DNA from: Hymenopus coronatus
Lineage: Eukaryota > Arthropoda > Insecta > Mantodea > Hymenopodidae
Direction: 5' to 3'
NCBI GenBank assembly: GCA_030762935.1
Contig: CM060895.1
Location: forward strand, 38,369,001-38,433,000
DNA: 64,000 nt
Part shown: one piece after another, positions 56,041 through 64,000 of the stretch
Numbering within the stretch: position 1 is the stretch's first letter
How the letters are laid out: every line of letters starts with the position of its first letter
Notes under the pieces: model-generated
What the model was told of the DNA's origin: nothing
Databases searched by the model: none
The model's input: the letters and a program-made list of their open reading frames with translations, nothing else
Program-made: the position numbers and the translations under genes

Positions 56041-57045
56041 GCTCGTGTGTTATGTGTCTGTGAACCTGATAACTCAAAAATGAAATGTCGGTAAAATACC
56101 AAACTTGAGACACTAAACTACCCTTCGCATAGAAACAATTTCGAAAAGTTTGATTTTCTCAAAAATGGCTCTAACAATTTTGGTTAAAATACCGTATATT
56201 AAAGATATTTATATGACAAAAATATATATAACTCCATGGCACGACAGCTCACGGGGAACCTTGGCCTACCGCCCGGCCGCTGCGTCCCCCATCTCGGTCC
56301 ACTACAGACGTCATGGATGGGGTGCAGTATTGGAGAGTGAGACGTGGTCAGCGCCTCGAACCCCTCCCGGCCGGTTAATGCGGTCCTCACGACCTGGAGC
56401 CGCTACTTCTCCATCAAGTAGCTCCTCAATTGGCCCCCCAGGGACCTTACGAGGCTGAGTGCACCCCGGTCCAGGTCTCCCAGCGGGGGAAAAATCCCCA
56501 CGCCGGTACTGGGGATCGAACCCAGGTCTCCCGCTTGGTAGGCAGCTGCGCTACCACCGCGCTAAGGAGACGACCTCAAAAAAATATATATATATATATA
56601 TCTTGAATTTTCTAGGAATAGCCTCTGAAGATTACTTTATTCTGGACGAATTTTGTGGGATTTTGCATAACTGCTAAACCATAAGAGATGGACAAAAACG
56701 TACCACACAAAAATGTAGAGCACGTTAAAACACACAATTTATGTTACATACATTTTTTCGTGGAGTCGATCGTTTCTTAGGTATTCCGTGTTTTTTGGTT
56801 TCATTTTTAAAAAACTTATACTTTTCTTATACAAGAATTTGTCAACTTCTGCCCATACAACAAAAGCAAGTTCAGCTTTTGACTATCACTTTAATCTATG
56901 GTACTCCCTTACTTCGCTTCTACTTACAAGGAAGCAAGTAATAATATTATTTCTCGATTAGCATTAAGCAAATAGAAGCATAAGCTTTTCAACAATAATT
57001 TGTTGCAGAGATGCAGATAAACTCAAGTGAATGGAACACATCAGA
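56041..57045 (-). mobile_element. RC1 element, hairpin missing, with nested SINE
   Basis: Begins near the GT remnant (GTGCTCGTGTGTTATGTGTC). Interrupted at 56231-56576 by a GC-rich SINE. The right end ACTCAAGTGAATGGAACACA, TCAGA is complete. Confidence 0.88.
56231..56576 (-). mobile_element. GC-rich tRNA-derived SINE nested in RC1
   Basis: The minus-strand head is GCGCGGTGGTAGCGCAGC (A box), then CTGGGTTCGATCCCCAG (B box). The body has CACGCCGGTACTGG-type and GGAGCCGCTACTTCTCC-type blocks, ending GTCGTGCCATGGAGTTA and (TA)n. The flanks CAAAAATATATATA (left) and CAAAAAAATATATATA (right) are the probable target duplication. The GC content contrasts sharply with its host. Confidence 0.88.
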
Positions 57046-57289
57046 TTTTTTTCCGTGAGGAATTTCAATTACACCTTCCTATCCTATAACTTCTGTTTAA
57101 CCTTGATGCTTCAACTATTGGTATGTAGAAATTAAAAGTACGCCTGGAAGTACCTAGCGTAAGAAGGGGTGTTTTCGCTGACTCAGCGCATGTCTTTCAC
57201 CTGTTTGCTATTCTCTTAAAAGCGTATTGGACAGGTCTCGTTACCCAAGGAGAGGAGATGGTCATGAAACGTAACTTGTGACAAATGAA

Positions 57290-57365
57290 GTTGGATAGGT
57301 AGAATCAGACTGAAGAATTTAATGCCATAGCTGGTATTTGAACCAGGGATCTCGCGGTCTCTAGC
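57290..57365 (-). mobile_element. SINE head fragment, inverted to the next
   Basis: The minus strand reads CTAGAGACCGCGAGATCCC, GGTTCAAATACCAGC and TCAGTCTGATTCTACC. It meets a plus-strand copy of the same family at about 57366. Confidence 0.75.
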
Positions 57366-57690
57366 CGGACTATCCAACTCCTGTCCTACACACGGTTACT
57401 GTGAGTAAACAATTGTCCATAATCGTTGGCTATACTAAGAATACTGGGACTTAAAGTACTTACAACATTGTAAGTCGCCACTGGGATTGTTATCTTAAAA
57501 TAATTTGAGATGACCTTGTGGTTTACCGGGAAACATGTGGGTCGGTTGAGAAATTCAATGCTATGCAGCAACCGGCTAGAGACCGGGAGATCCGTGGTTC
57601 AAATTCCGACTATGACATTGACCTTTTCAGTCTGAGTCTACCTATCCAACCCCTGTCCTACACACGGTTTCTGTGAGTAAACAATTAAAG
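57366..57690 (+). mobile_element. tRNA-derived SINE, partial tandem dimer
   Basis: TCCTACACACGG occurs at 57382 and again at 57655, giving a repeat unit of about 273 bases. Between them are CTGGGACTTAAAGTACTTAC, GTCGCCACTGGGATTGTTATC, TTTGAGATGACCTTGTGG, linker TTTACCGGGAAACATGTGGG, head CTAGAGACCGGGAGATCC with B box GGTTCAAATTCC, and TTTTCAGTCTGAGTC. Confidence 0.8.
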
Positions 57691-58073
57691 TTGTGACAAA
57701 TGAAGTTCTGAGTTGTGAGCTGTTGATCCCTAAGCTTTCTGGTTGGACAATAATCCACCCTCACACCGGATGATACATAATTAAGTTAATCTTTTTACAT
57801 ACTGACTCGCTCACGTGGTTGTCAAAATTAACACACTGCTTGCACAAGTCAGCCTGTTCTGACGGAGCGTCGAACGGAGCTCAGTGCGAAGGGGTGGATT
57901 GCCCAATCGGTTTTGCCTTTTCTTACTCTCGTAGCAAGTTGAATCAGAATGACACCCATGAAAATCGTCGAAAGACCCTACTTTTAAGCAAAAGTATACA
58001 TCCTAAGCTGTCCAATTGCTTCATTACAATATTTAGAATCTAGAAGTGTTGTTCCCACTGTAGTAGCTACCTA
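57691..58073. other. Unassigned sequence
   Basis: The open frame at 57819-58043 (74 residues) has no recognised motif. No repeat seen. Confidence 0.4.
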
Positions 58074-58350
58074 GCAGGGTGGCTCAAGTAGTTTCTACTG
58101 TGGCCGGCAGTCGAGAGGTTGCGGGTTCGATCTACTTGTCTGACCCACGAGTTTTTAGCGGAGTTTCCCGGGTCGCAGGTCGAATGCTGGGTAGGTTTCT
58201 TTCATCCTCCGAATTTCTTGTCCCTCCACCACCGTTTCCGTTGTCATCATTCACCCTTTATCCGTTGGTTTCTTTCAGATTGAAAGTGTAGGCGATGGTG
58301 CTCGGCGCAGCGGGGCAGGAAAAAGGTATACTAAAAAGTGACTATCTCGT
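58074..58350 (+). mobile_element. tRNA-derived SINE (family with one copy here)
   Basis: Head GTGGCTCAAGTAGTTTCTAC (A-box area) and GTTGCGGGTTCGATC (B box), then TTTCCCGGGTCGCAGGTCG and ACCACCGTTTCCG. The 3' limit is uncertain. No acceptor stem, so not a functional tRNA. Confidence 0.55.
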
Positions 58351-59030
58351 CCCTCGGGAGTTTTGGATCCTGTGTGGGAATGGGCCCCGGTCTATTGAGT
58401 GCTTCAATCTAGAAACTGTTGCTGTGCCGTCGCTCCTGATTCCGGCCAGCCGCAGGGTTTCCAGATCAAATATATACCTTTCCTTCGACGGAGTACAAAT
58501 ATCACCTTGTTTTCTATTTTTACTTTCTCTATTCCTTCTATGTACATAGTGTATAGAGAAGGTATTGTATTCCACCCAAAATTCAACACCGAAATTTCAC
58601 CGGAAATACATGTTTTGAGACCCCCTGAAAAATAAAAAACATTTTTAGAAAAAAGTCCGAGTGTGTCTGTCAGTCTGTCTGTTAGTGTGTGTATGTGTGT
58701 GTATCTGTAGGCAGCATAGCTCCAGAAAGGAAAAGTCTGTTAAATACCAAACTTAATATCTGAGTTCAGTATCTTCCAAGGATGCGACACGAAGATTTTT
58801 AATAAAATCCCCCCCCCCAACTTCCCTTTACATGGAAAATTTTTCGAAAAGTCTAATTTATTCAAAAATGGCTCTAACGATTTTGATTAAAATATCGCAT
58901 ATTTAAGATGTATACACGACAAATAAAATTTATATGTTGAATTTTATGGGAATATCCTGTTTATTGTGGATGAATTTTACGGAATGTAAACGGTAAGAGA
59001 CAAAAGCTTATTTAACAACAAATGTAGAGC

Positions 59031-59033
<3 letters not shown>

Positions 59034-59073
<40 letters not shown>
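59034..59073. repeat. (TA)n microsatellite
   Basis: About 20 TA units, adjoining the 3' end of the minus-strand SINE. It is probably the SINE tail or an expanded insertion site. Confidence 0.95.
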
Positions 59074-59078
<5 letters not shown>

Positions 59079-59080
59079 CT

Positions 59081-59382
59081 CCATGCACGACAGCTCACGG
59101 GGAGCCTTGGCCTACCGCCCGGCCGCTGCGTCCCCCATCTCGGTCCACTACAGACGTCATGGATGGGGTGCAGTATTGGAGGGTGAGACGTGGTCAGCGC
59201 CTCGAGCCCCTCCCGGCCGGCTAATGCGGTCCTCACGACCTGGAGCCGCTACTTCTCCATCAAGTAGCTCCTCAATTGGCCCCCCAGGGACCTCACGAGG
59301 CTGAGTGCACCCCATTCTGGGGATCGAACCCAGGTCTCCCGCTTGGTAGGCAGCTGCGCTACCACCGCGCTAAGGAGACGAC
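59081..59382 (-). mobile_element. GC-rich tRNA-derived SINE nested in RC1, second copy
   Basis: Nearly identical to 56231-56576 but lacks about 40 bases in the middle: the block with CGGTCCAGGTCTCC and CCCCACGCCGG is replaced by CCATT before CTGGGGATCGAACCC. Inserted at a different RC1 position, again in a TATA-rich site. Confidence 0.9.
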
Positions 59383-59694
59383 CATATATATGACCGTTTT
59401 TTAGATATTCCGGTTTCAATTTGAAAATACTTATACTTTTCTAACGCGGTAATTTATCAACTCCTGTCCATAGAAACAAAGGAGCTTAAAACACTTAGCA
59501 ACCAGCTTTTAAAATGTTTGATTATCACTTTAACCTATGGTACTCTGTTATTTCCCTCCTACTTACATCGAAGCAATTAATAAGACCATTTCTGTTGATT
59601 TTTTTTGGATTTGCGTGAAGTAAATAAAAGAATAAGTATTTTAACAATAACTTGTTTGAGAGATGTAAAGAAACTTATGTGATTGGAACGCATG

Positions 59695-60261
59695 CTTTTT
59701 TTTTATTTTCAGCTAATGGCATGTAATACAAAAGGAGCTGATATTAAGCATTTTGAGTGAAAACTTTGGATTGACAACTGTTTATAAGCCAGAATAATCA
59801 TCACAAGAAATGAACGAAGCTAAGACTTCAGTGTAAGTTCTTTTCTTTTTGGCGCACGTTTGCCGACTTTTCAAAGGAACAAACACATAATATGATTTCT
59901 CGTTCCATTTGCGATGACATTTGTTAGATGAAAGCCCTTCTTCTCCTTCATGACCCTAGAGGGCAAAGTCGCCACTAATTGGTACCGAGATCCCTCCACT
60001 GTGTGTGGGTAACGAGCCGACAGTCTTTTGTTTTACTGCACTTGCTGGAAGCGAGGCGCCGATAACAATGTACGTTCCTCGTTTCAAGCCTTTACAGACA
60101 AAACTTTGTTTATGAAAAAATAAGTAAATAAAATATTATTTTGTGTTCATTATACGAAAAAAAAAAAAAAAAAACGCCTCCCGTATTTTAATCATTTTTA
60201 TTACTGTAAGTGAAACTTTTTCCTAAGCGACACTTGAATGAAGACTAAAATAGACAGCTTT
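59695..60261. other. Unassigned sequence
   Basis: No gene recognised. An A-run at 60159-60176 may be a retroposon tail, but no body was identified. Confidence 0.4.
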
Positions 60262-60677
60262 TGCTTTCTCTACGTACAGTGTACATAGTAGGAAAAGAGG
60301 TAATTTTTTTCCACCCAAAAATTCGATTCCCATATTAATTCAAAAACGAAAAGTTAGTAATATACAAAACTTGCTATTTAAGTGTAGTATTTTCCAAAGA
60401 TGCGACCCGAAGAGTTTCAAGAAAATTCCCCCATCCCCAACTACTCTTTTCATGGACAAATTTTCGACAATTTTGATTTTGTCAAAAAAAGGCTCTAACG
60501 AATTTAATTAAAATCTCTTATATTTGCATGACAAATAAAATGTATATCTATAATGTTTTGGAAATAGTCTCTAAATACCTCTTTATTCTGAATGAATTTT
60601 TTTGAATGTTTCATAACTAGTAAACTGTAAGAGATAGATAAAAACTTACTACACAAAAAATGTAGAGCTCCTTGAAA
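60262..60677 (-). mobile_element. RC1 element half, left arm of an inverted chimera
   Basis: Begins with a hairpin (CTTTCTCTACGTACAGTGTACATAGTA-type, second arm decayed) and continues to the AAAAATGTAGAGCTCC block, then fuses with an opposite-strand copy at about 60678. The (GT)n tract is deleted. Confidence 0.87.
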
Positions 60678-61367
60678 CATCCGCTTCTTTGTGTGGCCGG
60701 GAATTGACAAGTTACCGTGTGAAAAAAGTATTTAAAAACTGAAACCAATAACAATGAATATCTCGAAAACGTCCAACTCCACGAAAAAAGTATATATGAC
60801 ATACATTTTGTGTTGTGTCGTGATCTACATTTTTTGTGCAATAAGTTTTTGTCTATCTCTTACGTTTTACCAGTTATGCAAAATTCAATAAAAACCATCC
60901 AGAGGATACTCTCAGAAAATTCAAATTAATCGTTATATTTGGCATGTAAATATCTTAAATATAAGAAATTTTAATCAAAATCGTTAGAGCCATTTTTGAG
61001 AAAATAAAGTTTTCGAAATTTTTTCCATGTAAACAGTAGTTGGGGTGGGGGATTTTTCTTTTAAAATCTTCATGCCGCATCCTTGGAAGATGCTAAATTT
61101 AAATACCAATCTTGGTATTTAACGGTCTTTTCGTTTTTGAATGATGTCGTCCACAGATATATATACACACACACATACAGACACACACACACACACACAA
61201 ATACAGACACACGCACACACACTCACGGACCTTTTGCCAAAAACGCTTTTTTAGGATTCATTGGGACCCAAAACATGTATTTACGGTGAAATTTCGGTAT
61301 CGAATTTTTGGGTGCATTACAATACCTTCTCTATACACTATGCGCATAGTACGCGTAGAGAAAGTAA
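60678..61367 (+). mobile_element. RC1 element part, right arm of an inverted chimera
   Basis: Starts in the body at CTTTGTGTGGCCGGGAATTG (no 5' end) and runs to a good hairpin (CTCTATACACTATG / CATAGTACGCGTAGAG) and AAAGTAA. (AC)n-rich 61165-61224. From about 60820 on it is the inverted counterpart of the left arm. Confidence 0.9.
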
Positions 61368-62706
61368 AAAGATAATGGCGAAAACATTTTGCAAAAAAAC
61401 GTTCTTTTAAGTTGACCTGCCTATTAATAAGGATTATCTGTCCATTTATGGCTATAGTTATTTGATAATTCAAATGTTCAAGATGGAAAAATTATGTATT
61501 TTCTTAAAATTTAGATTTCATGTTACTTTATTAGGAAAAACCCCTATTTTTAAAATGTTTGCATTTTTGGCCAAATTTCACATATGAATCACCTTAACCC
61601 CTCTGTGTCCCCTTGAACTTGCAACCAAATAGTAATAAAATCATTTCGGTAAATGCTTATTTTGATTAACGTAAATCAACAAGGGAAAAACTTTTGTAAA
61701 AATGATTTGCACAAGAGTGAATAGTGAAGGTAATATGAATGCAAGCGATTTTATTCTTTTTATTTATATGAAGCTCTCAGGACAGAAGTTTTAAAAAGAA
61801 TACGTTGAGGGAAGAATGTTAAATTAACTCCTACAAATATTTTAAAAATTGAACTTTTAATCAGTTAGGCTTAAGAGATAATCCGGTGAATAGTGGATAT
61901 CAGTGCACAAATCCGGCTATAATGGCAATTACACTATCTACTTCAGCGCGGTAAAGAATCTAAAAAATCGAATTATATAAAACATCTTACTTAAGCCGTT
62001 CAAAGACTCACTCTGCTAGCCCGTTTTTATGACCAAGGAGACACCAGATTCAATGCTAGGACTCCGGTGCTGCCACCACTCGGATTAGTGTGAGAAACAA
62101 CTCTGTATCCTTGTGGACAAAAGGCTCTTTGTTTTAGTTCCTTTGAAGGGACAGATGGAAACCAGACTTCCCCTTTCCTCTCGGCTCCACTAATCTCCTC
62201 ACCCTCCACATAAAATCACATCAGGGAGGTGTCAAACAATCCGTTTTTGTAACCCTTCTCTCTACCCTTTCATATAGCCAACAAAGAAAGTTAGAAAAAA
62301 TTCAATAATAACCATTACTTTATTCCTCCTTCTGTGGCGGCAAAACGAGAAATCCCATCCAAGGGCCGAGAGGTTAAAAATAAAGTAGGGAGAGAAAACT
62401 GTTCATTACTGTCTTTGAGAGAGAGAGAGAAGGGTTATTGTTAAAAGAACCCTCTCGTCGTTGCTTTTGATCTTGTAAATGTTCGCGTGGCAAATAAGAA
62501 CCTTTTCGTTAGTCGCTGTCTTCAAGTAAACTTGTCAATGGCACTGTCACGCCTAATGATATCAATTTGCGATTTCATTTGCACGTGTATGCTCAAGCAC
62601 GCAAACTGTTTTTGATCTGGAGCCGAAGCAAGGTCTATAGAAGAGGTGCATTGTTGCCCAGATTGTTTATGCTTTGCATCCTTGAATGTGCCTCTGTCAT
62701 TTTCAC
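61368..62706. other. Unassigned sequence
   Basis: No RC1, SINE or LINE seen. Short overlapping frames at 62027-62209 and 62522-62725 show no domain. A (GA)n run lies at 62417-62432. Confidence 0.4.
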
Positions 62707-63706
62707 CTATGTTATATTTGTACATAGTGTATAGAAAAGTTTTTTTTTTTTTATTGTTTCATTTATATAGCCTCCTTTAATATCACTTGAAAAAACTTGT
62801 TGTCTATAGGTTTAAATCATTTCACATATTTTCATCAAACACACACATTCACTCTCACATACATACTTCCAGACTCTGTGGGGGATAGGGAATAATTCTA
62901 TCTAAAGAAAAATTCTCCGCCCCAGCCGGGAATCCAACCCGGGACCTACGGTTGAGAAATCAGCTCGCTGACCACTCGACCACACAGGCAGTCAGAGAAG
63001 GCATTGTATTGCAAAAACTCGATGCCAAGATTTTACTGGAAATAGACATTTTAGGGTTCCCTGTGTCCAAAAAAGTACTTTTAGAAAATGGCCCGCGAGC
63101 GCGCGCGTGCGTGTGTGTCCAAGGATGCGACACGATTTTCAAGAAAATTCTCTTCTACTTACCTTTAAAGGAAAACATTTTCGAACATTTTGGTTTTCTC
63201 CTAAATGACTCTTAACGATTTTGATTAAAATAATGTATTTAAATATATTTACATGATAAATAAAACGTATATCTTCACTTTTTTGGAAAAGCCTGTGAAG
63301 ATCTATTTATTCTGGATAAATTCTGCTGAATTTTGCCTAACTGGTAAACCAAAAACTTACAAAAATATAGATCTCGTTAAAATATATGCTTTATGTTATA
63401 TACGTTTTTCCTGTGAAGCTGACCGTATCTGAGATATTCCGTGTTATTGGTTTTTAAATAATATTTTTCTCATATGGGAATTTATCAACTTCTAGCCATA
63501 CAAACAAAGGCATTTCAGTTACATAGCAACAAGGTTTCAAAAGATTTGACTAGCAGTTTAGCCTATAGTATTCCATTATTTCCCTTCTACTTAGAAGGAA
63601 GTAAGTAATAAGACATTTTCTGTTAATGTTTATGTCGATGACGCACCTAGATAGAAGAATAAGCTTTTTTAATAATAATTTGTAACAGATGTACACATAC
63701 GATTTT
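62707..63706 (-). mobile_element. RC1 element with a SINE in the hairpin region
   Basis: The inner arm TACATAGTGTATAGAAAAG (62720-62739) is cut by a SINE; the sequence resumes at 62993 with AGAGAAGGCATTG. The GT tract is short with CG steps (63092-63118). The right end is decayed (AACAGATGTACACATACGA). Confidence 0.87.
62740..62993 (-). mobile_element. tRNA-derived SINE nested in RC1 hairpin
   Basis: The minus-strand head is GTGTGGTCGAGTGGTCAGCG (A box) and CCCGGGTTGGATTCCCGG (B box), then GGGGCGGAGAATTT and a 3' A-tail (T-run at 62740-62751 on plus). The flanks AGAAAAG / AGAGAAG suggest a short target duplication. Same family as 1-140. Confidence 0.87.
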
Positions 63707-63711
63707 ATTTT

Positions 63712-63915
63712 AACCTTTTCTACTAATATATTAAGTGTTGTATTTTACCCAGAGGTCCCTTGAACCTAAACAGGCGTATTTAGAAAAATGCCCTGTGTGC
63801 GTTTCTGTTTGTGTGGTGTATGTGTAGGTATGCATGAAATGTATGTAGATATGTATGTGTATGTATTTATGTATAAGTATGTGTGTGCATGTGTGTATGA
63901 GTGTTAACCAAAAAC
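63712..63915 (-). mobile_element. RC1 hairpin-end fragment with GTAT-rich tract
   Basis: CTTTTCTACTAATATATTAAG (hairpin decayed), TGTATTTTACCCAGAGG, GTCCCTTGAACC and AGAAAAATGCCCTGTG, then a long TGTATG-rich tract (63800-63905) and AACCAAAAACG. Only 5 bases after the previous RC1 end. Confidence 0.75.
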
Positions 63916-63926
63916 GTCGATCTGTG

Positions 63927-64000
63927 TAGCGTTACTTGGGTGCTGGCCATCTAAACTCAAGGTTGCGGGTTCAAACCCGATCCAGACCGAAGGTTTTTAA
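63927..64000 (+). mobile_element. tRNA-like SINE head cut by the window edge
   Basis: GTGTAGCGTTACTTGGGTG (A-box area) and GGTTGCGGGTTCAAACCCG (B box). It could in principle be a tRNA, but the arms do not pair properly and the context is repeat. The 3' part is outside the window. Confidence 0.5.

Larger units (their letters stand above)
58520..59694 (-). mobile_element. RC1 element with (TA)n and nested SINE
   Basis: Left end TTACTTTCTCTATTCC, inner arm CATAGTGTATAGAG; CTGT/GT tract 58662-58702. A (TA)n tract at 59034-59073 leads into the SINE at 59081-59382. The 5' end at right is decayed (GTAAAGAAACTTATGTG / ACGCATGC). Confidence 0.88.

Noticed and set aside
57819..58043. Cys-containing 74-residue frame
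   Set aside because: The few Cys residues do not form a known pattern and nothing around it supports a gene.

Overview
The window is arthropod-like nuclear DNA, probably from an insect with a large, transposon-filled genome. It is AT-rich. It carries mariner-type transposases, non-LTR retrotransposon ends and many tRNA-derived SINEs, and no bacterial gene organisation. I found no host gene or exon that I can support. Every long reading frame I examined is transposon-derived, SINE-derived or low-complexity.

The dominant component is one family of about 0.82-0.93 kb, provisionally called RC1 here. I count just over 40 full, truncated or nested copies on both strands. By hand tally they cover roughly 45% of the window. 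RC1 strand is given so that the 5' end is the TCTGATGTG end and the 3' end is the hairpin end. Consensus features, 5' to 3': a start TCTGATGTG with a small hairpin (ATGTG-loop-CACAT); then ACTTTCTCTAC; a conserved non-coding body; an internal (AC)n tract; CACCGAAATC-type and TTTTGGGTGGAATGC-type blocks; a 3' stem-loop of about 32 nt around ACTATGTACATAGT; and a terminal GTAGAGAAAGTAA that is the inverted repeat of the 5' ACTTTCTCTAC. Subterminal inverted repeats, an internal microsatellite, a 3' hairpin, T-rich flanks and head-to-tail copies separated by only 2-5 bases fit non-autonomous rolling-circle elements of the Helentron/HINE (DINE-1-like) type. That class assignment is inference, because no Rep/helicase is present.

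Layout. 0-5.2 kb: SINE pieces, RC1 copies, a broken mariner (about 2.76-3.96 kb) and a large palindrome made of SINE sequence (4.53-4.89 kb). 5.7-10.1 kb: RC1 copies and SINEs. 10.9-11.35 kb: a two-unit tandem duplication. 13.15-14.41 kb: a near full-length mariner on the minus strand. 14.53-16.06 kb: a pogo/Tigger-like inverted-repeat element holding an RC1 copy. 18.7-20.8 kb: an RC1 copy split by a minus-strand LINE, which is itself split by a second LINE with a 5' inversion. 20.8-34 kb: dense RC1, including tandem pairs, with nested SINEs. 34.3-38.3 kb: mostly unrecognised AT-rich DNA with one long SINE. 38.3-52.8 kb: RC1 copies, SINEs and a LINE 3' end. 53.0-54.05 kb: a decayed DDE transposase on the minus strand. 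54.3-64 kb: RC1 copies with nested SINEs, an inverted RC1 chimera (60.26-61.37 kb) and a tRNA-like head at the window edge.

The parts interact as parasites rather than as a pathway. SINEs and LINEs land inside RC1, RC1 lands inside a pogo-like element, and target duplications allow relative dating at several loci. All coordinates and repeat boundaries were read by eye. Identities and copy ages were not computed.
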